A DNA stretch of 48,089 nucleotides. Source: an uncultured Clostridia bacterium (GTDB taxonomy: Bacteria > Bacillota > Clostridia > Oscillospirales > QAMX01). Made by a program: the position numbers and the translations under genes. Shown one piece after another: positions 34,531 through 42,583 of the stretch; within the stretch, counting starts at the first letter, position 1, and the number at the start of each line of letters is the position of its first letter. The notes beneath the pieces are model-generated. The model saw only the letters and a list, made by a program, of their open reading frames with translations, had not been told where the DNA came from and searched no databases. Location of the stretch: NCBI GenBank assembly GCA_944376195.1, contig CALWBW010000015.1, forward strand, positions 1 to 48,089. The letters are read 5' to 3'.

Positions 34531-35301
34531 TTAAAACAATTCATCAAGCATTGTGTAATAAAACGCACGTTCTGGGTCGAGAGAAACGCCTAATGCATCC
34601 AGAAAAACCGGGGTGTATTGATCGCTTCCCAGATTATAGGCTAGAGACCGAATTGCCAGCGCAATGTCCTGCCAAGGATCAGCGATACCGCCGTGTCCAA
34701 AGTCCAGAAATCCGCTGATTTCGTCGCCTTCACAAAAGATGTTGGGCATACAACAGTCGCCATGCGTAAAAACGAGTGTTTCCTCCGGACGGTGCTGGTC
34801 CAGCCAACGCCAAATCCCGTCAAGGTCCGGACGGCTTTCTTTACAAAAGAACTGTGGGTTTACCAGGCTTAGATCAATTTCATGGCGCTGGATACGCTCT
34901 TGTGCGCGGCGCAGCTTGTCAGAAAGACAGTTGCGGAATGGACAGCCCTGGACAGAAATCGTTTGCAGCATGTGAATGGCTTGTGCGTAAAGCCGGCAGG
35001 CACGCTCCGGCGTACGCAAATAGACTGGATCACAGAGCATGCGGCCGGGAAGGCGGCTCATTAAAAGATAGCGATATCCGTCCGATACACAGGTTTCGTA
35101 TACATTCGGAACGGGAATCCGGTGCTTTAACCAGATGAGCAGGTCGACTTCGCGTATGGCTTCCTCGCAATCCCGCTCAATTTTCAATACCAGATCACGA
35201 TCGAAAAAAATATTTGCACCGGAGCATCCGACCTGATCTTGCAAGGCTTTTTCAAAGTCAAATTTCCGTGCGATTTCTGATGGAATCGAAGATACCGACA
35301 T
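34531..35301 (-). CDS. APH(3')-like aminoglycoside/small-molecule phosphotransferase
   Basis: 256 residues, close to APH(3') enzymes in length and order. Lys40 in LVLKIER is the ATP-binding lysine; HGDCCMPNIF (His180, Asp182 catalytic, Asn187) and FLDFG (Asp200, Mg-binding) form the catalytic loop; the run GIADPWQDIALAIRSL and the final YYTMLDELF closely follow the APH(3')-III pattern. This is nearer to true APH(3') than to generic choline-kinase-like proteins, but resistance cannot be inferred from sequence alone: DLGDSN of APH(3')-III is replaced by DCCMPN. Start MSVSSIPSEI with GGAGG 11 nt upstream. Alone on its transcript, divergent from the cadmium/zinc operon, with operator-like palindromes over its promoter. 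Confidence 0.85.
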   Translation of the reverse strand: MSVSSIPSEIARKFDFEKALQDQVGCSGANIFFDRDLVLKIERDCEEAIREVDLLIWLKHRIPVPNVYETCVSDGYRYLLMSRLPGRMLCDPVYLRTPERACRLYAQAIHMLQTISVQGCPFRNCLSDKLRRAQERIQRHEIDLSLVNPQFFCKESRPDLDGIWRWLDQHRPEETLVFTHGDCCMPNIFCEGDEISGFLDFGHGGIADPWQDIALAIRSLAYNLGSDQYTPVFLDALGVSLDPERAFYYTMLDELF

Positions 35302-35379
35302 AAACGTACACACCTCCGCAGTGATGTTTCTTCAATCAAAGCATAAGTACGGGAAACGTATAGGGAAGGACGTGCCTTT

Positions 35380-35452
35380 AAATTTGCAAATTGGATAGAG
35401 ATATCTTGGATAGAACCTATTATATCATGCATTCCTACAAATTTGCAAATTG
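35380..35452. repeat. Two identical 14-bp palindromic sites around the APH-like promoter
   Basis: AAATTTGCAAATTG occurs at 35380-35393 and again, in the same orientation, at 35439-35452, 59 bp apart. Its core AATTTGCAAATT is a perfect 12-bp palindrome. The right copy overlaps the predicted -35 of the APH-like gene and ends 3 bp before the -35 of the divergent regulator gene; the left copy lies about 20-30 nt downstream of the predicted APH transcription start. Confidence 0.75.
35419..35448 (-). promoter_or_regulatory. Predicted promoter of the APH-like gene
   Basis: Minus strand TTGCAA (35448-35443), 18 bp, consensus TATAAT (35424-35419). Its -35 lies inside one of the 14-bp palindromes, and the leader is about 110 nt. 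Confidence 0.6.
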
Positions 35453-35455
35453 TGA

Positions 35456-35506
35456 TTGACAATTGTAAGTGAAATTACGTATAATACAGTTGAAAGTTGA
35501 TTCAAC
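35456..35506 (+). promoter_or_regulatory. Promoter and operator of the cadC-like operon
   Basis: Consensus TTGACA (35456-35461), 18 bp, consensus TATAAT (35480-35485), directly followed by the inverted repeat GTTGAA-6-TTCAAC (35489-35506). A repeat overlapping the transcription start is the usual place for an ArsR/SmtB operator, so autoregulation by the first gene product is expected. Confidence 0.8.
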
Positions 35507-35527
35507 CTTTTGACAAGGAGGTGTCAC

Positions 35528-35893
35528 ATGGGAAAGCCGGAGCAGCTGTGCGATTGTGAGGTGTTGCATGAGGAAACCGTAGCGGTCGTAAGGAAGAAAA
35601 TGCCGGCGACGGAAAAGGTCGGCGATTTGGTGGAGTTTTTTAAATTGTTTGGAGACACGACGCGAATCCGGATTCTCTGGGCTCTGGACCACGCGGAATT
35701 GTGCGTGTGTGACATTGCAGCACTTTTAAACATGACAAAGTCCGCCATTTCCCATCAGCTGCGCATATTGCGTGACGGCAATTTGGTCAGGGCAAGGCGC
35801 GACGGCAAAGTGGTGTATTATTCCCTTGCGGATTCTCACGTAAAGGAAATTTTTGAAAAAGCAGTAGAGCATTTGGAAGAAATCCATGAATAG
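35528..35893 (+). CDS. ArsR/SmtB family metal sensor, CadC-like
   Basis: 121 residues from MGKPEQLCDCEVLHEE, with AAGGAGG 8 nt upstream. The winged helix (about 35-100) includes LFGDTTRIRILWALDHAELCVCDIAALLNMTKSAISHQLRILRDGNLV. The Cys pair ELCVCD together with the N-terminal Cys in LCDCEVLH makes the alpha3N thiolate site of CadC, which senses Cd, Pb or Zn and releases DNA on binding. A C-terminal helix with His/Glu (EHLEEIHE) could form the second, alpha5 site. First gene of the operon with an HMA protein and a P1B ATPase, its expected regulated exporter. Confidence 0.9.
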   Translation: MGKPEQLCDCEVLHEETVAVVRKKMPATEKVGDLVEFFKLFGDTTRIRILWALDHAELCVCDIAALLNMTKSAISHQLRILRDGNLVRARRDGKVVYYSLADSHVKEIFEKAVEHLEEIHE

Positions 35894-35905
35894 GAGGCGC
35901 GTAAT

Positions 35906-36130
35906 ATGAAAAAGACGTTCAAACTCGAGGATTTAGACTGTGCAAATTGTGCTGCGAAGATGGAGAATGGGATTAAAAAACTGGAGGGCGTGCAAAGTGC
36001 TTCCGTCAGTTTTATGACGCAGCGTCTGACCATTGAAGCGGAAGAGAAAGACTTTGATGCGATTATGAAGCAAGTTGCAGCTGTTTGCCGGAAGGTGGAA
36101 CCGGATTGCCGTATTATTATGAAGGGTTAA
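35906..36130 (+). CDS. Stand-alone heavy-metal-associated (HMA) domain protein
   Basis: 74 residues, one ferredoxin-like HMA fold. The metal motif is DLDCANCAAKME (CxxC at residues 12-15), preceded by an Asp-Leu-Asp as in the metal-binding domains of ZntA/CadA rather than the MTCxxC of copper chaperones, so it fits Cd/Zn. AGGAGG precedes it. It lies 12 bp after the cadC-like gene and 4 bp before the ATPase gene, which itself lacks an N-terminal metal domain, so this protein supplies that domain in trans. Confidence 0.9.
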   Translation: MKKTFKLEDLDCANCAAKMENGIKKLEGVQSASVSFMTQRLTIEAEEKDFDAIMKQVAAVCRKVEPDCRIIMKG

Positions 36131-36134
36131 CCAT

Positions 36135-37991
36135 ATGAACAGGAAACAAAGGCGTTCGCTGTACGAAATTGTCGTTAGCGCCATTTTGCTGGTGGCGGCG
36201 GTTCTGGGAACACGATGGTTTGACTTTCCCTGGTGGGGAAACCTCTTAATGTTTCTGGTGCCATATGCACTGATAGGATGGGGAACATTAAGGCGTGCGG
36301 TGATACATAGTATCCACGGCCAAATTTTTGATGAGAATTTTTTGATGGCAATTGCTACAATCGGCGCATTTTGGATTGGGGAATATCCGGAAGCCGTATT
36401 TGTCATGCTGTTTTACCGCATAGGGGAGTTGTTTGAGCAGATTGCCGTCGGAAAAAGCCGGAAATCCATTGCCGGCCTGATGGATATCCGGCCGGATTAT
36501 GCAAATGTTGAGCGGGACGGAACCGTGGTGGAGGTGGATCCGGCTGAAGTGCAAGTGGGAGAGATACTCGTTATCAAGCCGGGCGAACGGGTTCCTTTGG
36601 ACGGTGTGGTAATCGAGGGAAGCTCCAGCTTGAATACTACGGCGCTGACGGGCGAATCCCTGCCCCGCGGCGTAACGGAAGGAGAAGCGGTAATCAGCGG
36701 CTGCATCAATTTGCAAGGAGTCCTGCGCGTCCGGACGACTCGGGAGTACGGGGAGTCTACCGTGGCAAAAATTTTGGAGCTTGTAGAGAATTCAGCGGCA
36801 AACAAAGCGCGTACTGAAAATTTCATCACCCGGTTTGCCCGGATTTATACGCCTGTGGTTGTAGGATGCGCTGTGGTACTTGCCATTTTCCCGCCGCTCA
36901 TCGCCGGCAATTGGAGCATCTGGATCTATCGCGCGCTGACGTTTTTGGTGACTTCTTGCCCCTGTGCGCTTGTAATTTCCGTACCGTTGTCGTTCTTTGG
37001 CGGTTTGGGTGGCGCTTCCCGAAAAGGCGTGTTAATTAAAGGCAGCAACTATCTGGAGGCACTGGCAAACAGTGAGATTGTAGTGTTTGACAAAACCGGT
37101 ACGTTGACGCATGGGTCGTTTCAAGTTACGGCAATTCATCCGGAAGCAATATCCGAATCGGAACTGCTGGAACTTACGGCGCTGGCCGAGTACTACTCCA
37201 GTCATCCGATTTCCGTTTCGCTGAAACATGCGTATGGCCGGGAACTTGATGCTTCCCGTGTATCGGATATGGAGGAATTGGCAGGGCAGGGGATCCGTGC
37301 GATTGTAGATGGAAAGCGCGTCTGTGTTGGCAACGAAAAGTTGATGGATGCCGTTGGCGCCGCGTGGCATCCCTGCCATAAAGTGGGAACGGTTATTCAT
37401 GTAACGGTTGATTCTCTTTACGCCGGACATATTGTGATTTCCGATGAAATAAAGCCGGAATCGGCAGAGGCAGTCCGTCTTTTACGGGGGAATGGTGTGC
37501 GGCGGACGGTCATGCTCACGGGGGACCGAAAAGCCGTGGGCGAAGCTGTGGCGAGAGAACTGGGCCTTGATGAAGTGGATACAGAATTGTTGCCGGCAGG
37601 AAAGGTGCGGAGAGTCGAAGAACTGCTCTGTGAAAAAAGCCCAAAAGGCAAGCTGCTGTTTGTAGGGGACGGCATCAACGATGCGCCGGTGTTGTCCCGC
37701 GCGGATGTTGGAATTGCGATGGGCGCACTGGGTTCCGACGCAGCGATTGAAGCTGCGGATGTGGTGCTGATGGATGACGATCCCCGCAAAATTGCGCTGG
37801 CAATTACCATTTCCCGGCGGACAAAGCGAATTGTTCTCCAGAATATTGTATTTGCACTGGGAGTTAAGCTGGCGGTTCTGCTTCTGGCGGCCGTTGGACT
37901 TGCCGATATGTGGGCGGCCGTTTTTGCCGATGTGGGCGTATCGGTGATTGCAATCTTAAATGCAATTCGTGCGTTGAAAATAAAAGAATAA
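36135..37991 (+). CDS. P1B-type Cd/Zn/Pb-exporting ATPase without N-terminal metal domain
   Basis: 618 residues, membrane-bound. The chain starts almost directly with membrane helices (about 10-110), then the actuator domain with TALTGESLPR near 180, the transport motif Cys275-Pro-Cys277 in TSCPCALVIS, the phosphorylation site Asp319 in DKTGTLTHG, the nucleotide domain with an SHPIS motif (HP dipeptide near 355), and the hinge VGDGINDAPVLSRADVGIAMG near 515, then two last helices. The pattern is that of ZntA/CadA (P1B-2), extruding Zn, Cd or Pb. The usual N-terminal HMA domain is absent and is encoded by the preceding 74-residue gene. Terminator follows. Confidence 0.94.
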   Translation: MNRKQRRSLYEIVVSAILLVAAVLGTRWFDFPWWGNLLMFLVPYALIGWGTLRRAVIHSIHGQIFDENFLMAIATIGAFWIGEYPEAVFVMLFYRIGELFEQIAVGKSRKSIAGLMDIRPDYANVERDGTVVEVDPAEVQVGEILVIKPGERVPLDGVVIEGSSSLNTTALTGESLPRGVTEGEAVISGCINLQGVLRVRTTREYGESTVAKILELVENSAANKARTENFITRFARIYTPVVVGCAVVLAIFPPLIAGNWSIWIYRALTFLVTSCPCALVISVPLSFFGGLGGASRKGVLIKGSNYLEALANSEIVVFDKTGTLTHGSFQVTAIHPEAISESELLELTALAEYYSSHPISVSLKHAYGRELDASRVSDMEELAGQGIRAIVDGKRVCVGNEKLMDAVGAAWHPCHKVGTVIHVTVDSLYAGHIVISDEIKPESAEAVRLLRGNGVRRTVMLTGDRKAVGEAVARELGLDEVDTELLPAGKVRRVEELLCEKSPKGKLLFVGDGINDAPVLSRADVGIAMGALGSDAAIEAADVVLMDDDPRKIALAITISRRTKRIVLQNIVFALGVKLAVLLLAAVGLADMWAAVFADVGVSVIAILNAIRALKIKE

Positions 37992-37992
37992 C

Positions 37993-38038
37993 AAAAGGCC
38001 TTGACCAGAAAACCGGATTTTCTGATCAAGACCTTTTT
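37993..38038 (+). terminator. Terminator of the Cd/Zn efflux operon
   Basis: A long stem AAAGG.CTTGA..AGAAAA pairs with TTTTCT..TCAAG.CCTTT around a CCGGA loop and ends in six T (38033-38038). Confidence 0.9.
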
Positions 38039-38133
38039 TCTATCAATCCGCAAAATGGATTTTATAAAACGCAAATGCCGTGGCGACGCGGAAAACGTGG
38101 ATGGGATCTTAATCGCGGGACAATTAAAATAAA

Positions 38134-38168
38134 AACAGGACAGAAGGTGACGAATCTTCTGTCCTGTT
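38134..38168 (-). terminator. Terminator of rpsT
   Basis: Perfect 12-13 bp stem (ACAGGACAGAAG 38135-38146 with CTTCTGTCCTGT 38156-38167) with a 9-nt loop; on the minus strand it runs into TTTTTATTTT. Confidence 0.93.
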
Positions 38169-38187
38169 AGCAGTCGCTGAAAATGAA

Positions 38188-38460
38188 TCAGGCCGACTTC
38201 TTTGCCGCTGCATTTGCGGCCTTCGCGTAAGTGCTCTTACGGCGCGCAGCAGTATTCTTATGCATGATGCCGTCTGCGCAAGCGGAATCGACCTTGGAGG
38301 CGATTTCGTTATAAGCAGCCTGAGCGTTGGCAGGGTCCGCCTCGATTTTCGAATAGAAATTCTTTATAGCGGTCTTGAGGGACGATTTAGCCATTTTGTT
38401 CTGCAAAGCTTTTGCTGCGGTGACCCGGACTCTCTTCTCAGCAGACTTAATGTTAGGCAT
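38188..38460 (-). CDS. rpsT: 30S ribosomal protein S20
   Basis: 90 residues, highly basic and mostly helical. The start MPNIKSAEKRVRVTAAKALQN and the motif KNTAARRKSTYAKAAN near the end are diagnostic of bS20, which binds the 5' domain of 16S rRNA early in assembly. AGGAGGTG lies 5 nt before the ATG. It stands alone between its own promoter and terminator, as in many bacteria. Confidence 0.97.
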   Translation of the reverse strand: MPNIKSAEKRVRVTAAKALQNKMAKSSLKTAIKNFYSKIEADPANAQAAYNEIASKVDSACADGIMHKNTAARRKSTYAKAANAAAKKSA

Positions 38461-38493
38461 GTGTCCACCTCCTTTTTTTCATCAGTAACCAAA

Positions 38494-38522
38494 ATTATAG
38501 CACGATTAAAAAGAAAAAGCAA
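38494..38522 (-). promoter_or_regulatory. Predicted promoter of rpsT
   Basis: Minus strand TTGCTT (38522-38517), 17 bp, consensus TATAAT (38499-38494), 33 nt before the start codon. Confidence 0.8.
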
Positions 38523-38586
38523 GAGTTGATTGAAAAAAATGTGGCTGAAAATACGGGTTATTTTTCACATATTTACAGAAAACCGC

Positions 38587-38614
38587 TTGCTTTTTTTTGC
38601 ATGTGTGATATAAT
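38587..38614 (+). promoter_or_regulatory. Predicted promoter of the ferredoxin gene
   Basis: TTGCTT (38587-38592), 16 bp, consensus TATAAT (38609-38614), 30 nt before the start codon; divergent from the rpsT promoter. Confidence 0.75.
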
Positions 38615-38644
38615 GAACGATGTAAATTTGCCAGGAGGTGCGGT

Positions 38645-38815
38645 ATGGCTTATAAAATTTCTGACGATTGCATTATGTGCGGCGCTTGCGAGAATGAGTG
38701 CCCGGTTTCCGCAATTTCTGCGGGCGATGGCAAGTATGTGATCGACCCGGAAACCTGCGTAGAATGTGGCGCTTGCGCCGGCGTTTGCCCGGTAGATGCT
38801 CCGAAAGCAGAGTAA
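38645..38815 (+). CDS. 2[4Fe-4S] ferredoxin
   Basis: 56 residues. Two cluster motifs are visible: [12 protein letters not shown] (residues 9-20) and [12 protein letters not shown] (38-49), each giving three Cys of one cluster and the fourth of the other. This is the classic small clostridial ferredoxin, the low-potential electron carrier for pyruvate:ferredoxin oxidoreductase and hydrogenase, and implies anaerobic metabolism. AGGAGGTG lies 4 nt before the ATG. Single gene with its own promoter and a long hairpin after it. Confidence 0.97.
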   Translation: MAYKISDDCIMCGACENECPVSAISAGDGKYVIDPETCVECGACAGVCPVDAPKAE

Positions 38816-38835
38816 TTTGAATCCGAGAAGAACAG

Positions 38836-38881
38836 AGCCCTGTTTCGTGTCAGCGGATGTCTGATATGAAAGAGGGCTTTG
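38836..38881 (+). terminator. Long hairpin after the ferredoxin gene, probable terminator
   Basis: AGCCCT..TTTC.TGTCAG pairs with CTGATA.GAAA.AGGGCT around a 7-nt loop. The following tract (TTGTGATTATT) is only moderately T-rich. A 14-codon frame (38866-38910) begins in its 3' arm. Confidence 0.6.
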
Positions 38882-38906
38882 TGATTATTCTGGGTATAGA
38901 CGAACT

Positions 38907-39599
38907 ATGATGTCAAAAAACGCGGATCTTGGGAATGGAATTGTATATGAGCAGGACGTCCTGGCTATCGGGACGGACAGTGTACTTCTGGCGGATTTTG
39001 CCCTGCCTGCACAGGGGCGCATATGCGATCTTGGCTGCGGTGCGGGAGCGGTCATGTTGCTTATGGCGTTGCGTGGCAGCAGTGCCCGGTTTGACGGAGT
39101 AGAATTGCGGCGGGAGGCAGCGGAAAAAGCGCGACGGAACGTATTGCGCGCCGGACTTTCAGACCGCATCTCCGTGCATGAAGGTGATTTGCGTGAAATC
39201 GGAACGATTTTAGAACGGGGTATTTATACGGGTGTTGTCGCCAACCCGCCCTATCAGCCGGTGGGCGGGAGTATTCCGCCGGATCAGATGGAGAAGCAGA
39301 TTGCTCGTACGGAGTGCTGTTGTACGCTTGAAAATTTATGTGCCGCAGCGGCGTATCTTTTAAAGTATGGCGGGAAGTTTTCGGTGGTCTATCCGCCGGA
39401 ACGTCTTTCCGCTTTAATGCGTGTGATGCGCGAACAGGGAATAGAACCGAAACGTTTACGGCTTTTCTGCCGGAAACAGAATGCACGTCCGTCGCTGGTT
39501 TTCTTGGAAGGAAGACGTGGTGGACGGGAGGGTCTGGAAATTTTGCCGTCGCTTTTCGGAGACAGCGAAGAATTCCGGATGGTGAGCAAGACGTTTTAA
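38907..39599 (+). CDS. TrmN6-like tRNA1(Val) (adenine37-N6)-methyltransferase family protein
   Basis: 230 residues, class I SAM-dependent methylase. The SAM site is CDLGCGAGAVMLLMA near residue 40, the acidic residue GVELRREA follows, and the catalytic motif NPPYQPVGG near 112 is the N6-adenine type. The YabB/TrmN6 family methylates A37 of some tRNAs. The beginning GIVYEQDVLAIGTDSVLLADFA is typical of the family. No normal ribosome binding site precedes ATGATG at 38907; instead the stop of a 14-codon frame overlaps the start (ATGA), so translation may be coupled. It lies 47 bp before mutL. Confidence 0.85.
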   Translation: MMSKNADLGNGIVYEQDVLAIGTDSVLLADFALPAQGRICDLGCGAGAVMLLMALRGSSARFDGVELRREAAEKARRNVLRAGLSDRISVHEGDLREIGTILERGIYTGVVANPPYQPVGGSIPPDQMEKQIARTECCCTLENLCAAAAYLLKYGGKFSVVYPPERLSALMRVMREQGIEPKRLRLFCRKQNARPSLVFLEGRRGGREGLEILPSLFGDSEEFRMVSKTF

Positions 39600-39646
39600 A
39601 GACGGAATTAAGGAAAAATCAGAATTGAGAACCCGAGGGGGTATAC

Positions 39647-41611
39647 ATGGGTATTGTAAAAAAATTACCGCCCCATGTTGCGGATTTGATTGCCGCCGGA
39701 GAAGTTGTGGAGCGTCCCGCGTCGGCAATTAAGGAAATGATGGAGAACGCGGTGGACGCAGACGCGACACAGATTACGGTGGAAATCCGCAATGGCGGAA
39801 TTGACCTGATCCGTGTGACGGATAATGGCAGCGGAATGACGCGGGATGATGCACAGACCTGCTTTATTCGGCATGCGACCAGTAAGATTGCGACGGAAGA
39901 GGATCTTCATGCAATCCTGACGTTGGGGTTTCGTGGGGAAGCGCTTGCTGCCATCGCAGCGGTCGCTCAGGTGGAGCTGGTTACCCGTATGGAGACTGAC
40001 GATGTGGGAACGCGCGTGACGCTCTCAGGTGGGGACATACAATCGGTGGAGGATGCCGGATGCCCGGTCGGCACGACAATTACCGTGGAAAAATTGTTTT
40101 ATAATACGCCCGCGCGTATGAAATTTTTAAAAAAGAACGCAACAGAGGCGGGCTATTGTGTCGCCGCAGCGAATAAACTGGCGCTGGCACATCCGGAAGT
40201 GGCGGTTCGTTTTCTGAAAGACGGGCGCGACGCGTTTCGTACGCCCGGGGATGGGAAGCTGCGCAGCGCCATATATGGCGCTTGTGGGCGGGAGTTTGCC
40301 GCATCGCTGACGCCTGTGGAACAGGAAAATACCACTCAGGCGCTGAGCGGTACGCGGATGACGGTGTGGGGATTTGTTACCAAACCGGAACTTTCACTCG
40401 CAACTCGTAACTCACAATATTTTATGCTGAATGGCCGTTTTATTCGGTCCCGTACAATGAGTGCTGCGCTGGAGGAGGCATATCGAGGCAGCATCATGAC
40501 CGGAAAATATCCGGGTTGTGTGCTGCATGCCGCGCTCGATCCGGCCTATGTGGATGTAAACGTTCATCCTGCCAAGACGGAAGTGAAATTCGCCGATGAA
40601 CGCGCGGCGTTTGAAGCGGTATATGTCGCGGTAAAGCGTGCGCTGGAGCAGTCCGGACGTCCCACGTTTTCTGCGCCGCACGTTTCGACTACAGTAAATG
40701 CGGAGTCTTTGCAAAACGGTGCGGAATTGCAGCGTCCCATGCAAAATGCGCCGGATCTCTGCAATACGGCGCCGGCTGCCGATCATACGGCGCCGATTCG
40801 TACGTCTGCGTTGTCGGCTGCGGTTTCATCGGCGCCGGTCAGTACGCCTGTGCAGACAGACTTTTTGCCGCAGGTGTTGCGCGCTTCTGCGCCGGAATAT
40901 CATGCTATGCCCCCTCGTGAAGATAGGGTACATTCCCGCATGCCGGATATTGGCGCGGAAGATTTTGAAAATCAACTGGATGAGCCCGCCCCAACCCCGG
41001 TTTCGTCTGCAGAACCGGCAAAATCGGTTGTACCGGAAGAACCTGACGGGGAATGGTTTCGCATTGTCGGCGAGCTTTTTCACAGCTATATCGTGGTAGA
41101 ACTGACGGACGAAGTGATGTACATCGACAAGCATGCGGCGCATGAACGCATACTTTATAACAAACTGAAACAACAGGAAACCGGTGTTGCTTCGCAAATT
41201 TTGCTGGAGCCTATCGTTCTGCCGCTTACCGCGGACGATTTAGAACGAATCGATGCGCAGGCAGATGCGCTTGTGGCAGCGGGTATCGAAGCGGAACCGT
41301 TTGGTGGCGATACGTTATTGGTACGGGGAATTCCGCAGCATATCGATGCCTCTCAGACGGGTGAGCTGATTGCGGACATCTGCGGCAGGATCCGAAGAGG
41401 GGAACCGGATGAAATACGGGAAAATATTTTGCATGCGATTGCCTGTAAAGCGGCTATAAAAGCCGGCTGGCATACAGCTCCGGAGGAACAGGAGGCGCTG
41501 GTGCGCCAGGTGTTGCAGATGCCGGACGTGCGGTATTGTCCGCATGGACGTCCTGTGGCGCTGGTGACGTCACGGCGTGAGTTAGAAAAGGGGTTTCGCC
41601 GCGTTTTATGA
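39647..41611 (+). CDS. mutL: DNA mismatch repair protein MutL
   Basis: 654 residues. The N-terminal GHKL ATPase is complete: ENAVDADATQ, DNGSGM, HATSKI and GFRGEAL within the first 100 residues. A low-complexity Pro/Ala/Ser-rich linker covers about 340-460. The C-terminal dimerisation domain has the endonuclease-type motif DKHAAHERILYN (Asp494, His496, Glu500, Asn505) and CPHGRP (Cys631, His633). The usual DQHA(X)2E(X)4E ends in Glu; here that last position is Asn and Gln is Lys, while the three residues known to bind metal in Bacillus MutL are kept. Nicking activity is therefore likely but not certain. No mutS in the window. The stop overlaps miaA by 4 nt. Confidence 0.96.
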   Translation: MGIVKKLPPHVADLIAAGEVVERPASAIKEMMENAVDADATQITVEIRNGGIDLIRVTDNGSGMTRDDAQTCFIRHATSKIATEEDLHAILTLGFRGEALAAIAAVAQVELVTRMETDDVGTRVTLSGGDIQSVEDAGCPVGTTITVEKLFYNTPARMKFLKKNATEAGYCVAAANKLALAHPEVAVRFLKDGRDAFRTPGDGKLRSAIYGACGREFAASLTPVEQENTTQALSGTRMTVWGFVTKPELSLATRNSQYFMLNGRFIRSRTMSAALEEAYRGSIMTGKYPGCVLHAALDPAYVDVNVHPAKTEVKFADERAAFEAVYVAVKRALEQSGRPTFSAPHVSTTVNAESLQNGAELQRPMQNAPDLCNTAPAADHTAPIRTSALSAAVSSAPVSTPVQTDFLPQVLRASAPEYHAMPPREDRVHSRMPDIGAEDFENQLDEPAPTPVSSAEPAKSVVPEEPDGEWFRIVGELFHSYIVVELTDEVMYIDKHAAHERILYNKLKQQETGVASQILLEPIVLPLTADDLERIDAQADALVAAGIEAEPFGGDTLLVRGIPQHIDASQTGELIADICGRIRRGEPDEIRENILHAIACKAAIKAGWHTAPEEQEALVRQVLQMPDVRYCPHGRPVALVTSRRELEKGFRRVL

Positions 41612-42528
41612 GTAGAATTGTCTGTGTAATGGGACCGACAGCTTCGGGAAAAACGGGATTGGCCATACGATTGGCCGAGCGATACGGCGCGGAAATTGTT
41701 TCTGCGGATTCCATGCAGATTTATCGGTATATGGATATAGGAACGGCAAAGCCGGATTTGGAAGAACGGCGCGGGATTCCGCATCATATGCTGGACAGGC
41801 TGGATCCGTCGGAGGACTATTCTGCGGCGCGATATGCGGAGGATGCTGGCGCGTGCGTCGATCAGATTTTGGCGCGCGGCGTGTTGCCGATTGTGGCGGG
41901 CGGTACCGGGCTGTATATCGACGCGCTGTTGGGTACGCGAAGTTTTGAAGAAGAACCGGACACCGGCGCCATTCGCGCACGCCTTGAGGAGGAAGCGGAA
42001 CAGAGGGGAAGTGCCGCGCTCCATGAACGTTTGCGAGAAGTGGATCCGGAACGGGCTGGTCGGCTGCATCCAAATGACGAAAAGAGAATTATTCGGGCCC
42101 TGGAAATTTTTGAGGCAACAGGAGAAACTGCAACAGCACGTGACCGGCGCGCCGCGGCGCGCGCGCCGCGGTATTGTGCTGTGAAGCTGGGGCTTGACTG
42201 GCCGGACCGCGCGGCGCTTTATGAGCGGATTGACCGCCGTGTGGACTTGATGTTTGAGGCGGGATTGCTTGAGGAAGCGGAACGGATATGGCACATGCAT
42301 CCGGGGCGCACGGCTTCTCAGGCGATTGGATATAAGGAACTTTTTCGTTATTTTGAGGGACTTTGTACGCTGGAGGAAGCGCGGGAGACGATTGCCCGGG
42401 AAAGCCGCCGGTATGCGAAGCGCCAGTTGACGTGGCTGCGGCGTGATTCCGAAATTTCCTGGTTGGACGCTCGTGATGGGGAGCAGGCTTTTGCACTTGC
42501 CTGCAATTTTATTGAGCAAAATAGATAA
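41608..42528 (+). CDS. miaA: tRNA dimethylallyltransferase
   Basis: Transfers a dimethylallyl group to A37 of tRNAs that read UNN codons. 306 residues: P-loop GPTASGKTGLA at residue 7, ADSMQIYRYMDIGTAKP near 32, HHMLDRLDPSEDYSAARY near 55, and GGTGLYIDALLGT near 95, followed by the ASQAIGYKEL and AKRQLTWLRRD segments late in the chain. Normal length. Start overlaps the mutL stop (ATGA 41608-41611). The order mutL-miaA-hfq is the same as in many proteobacteria and Firmicutes. Confidence 0.97.
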   Translation: MSRIVCVMGPTASGKTGLAIRLAERYGAEIVSADSMQIYRYMDIGTAKPDLEERRGIPHHMLDRLDPSEDYSAARYAEDAGACVDQILARGVLPIVAGGTGLYIDALLGTRSFEEEPDTGAIRARLEEEAEQRGSAALHERLREVDPERAGRLHPNDEKRIIRALEIFEATGETATARDRRAAARAPRYCAVKLGLDWPDRAALYERIDRRVDLMFEAGLLEEAERIWHMHPGRTASQAIGYKELFRYFEGLCTLEEARETIARESRRYAKRQLTWLRRDSEISWLDARDGEQAFALACNFIEQNR

Positions 42529-42583
42529 AAATTTGACGAGAAAGTAAATCTTTCAAATTCTACGCCTCTCTGCGCGAAAGATA

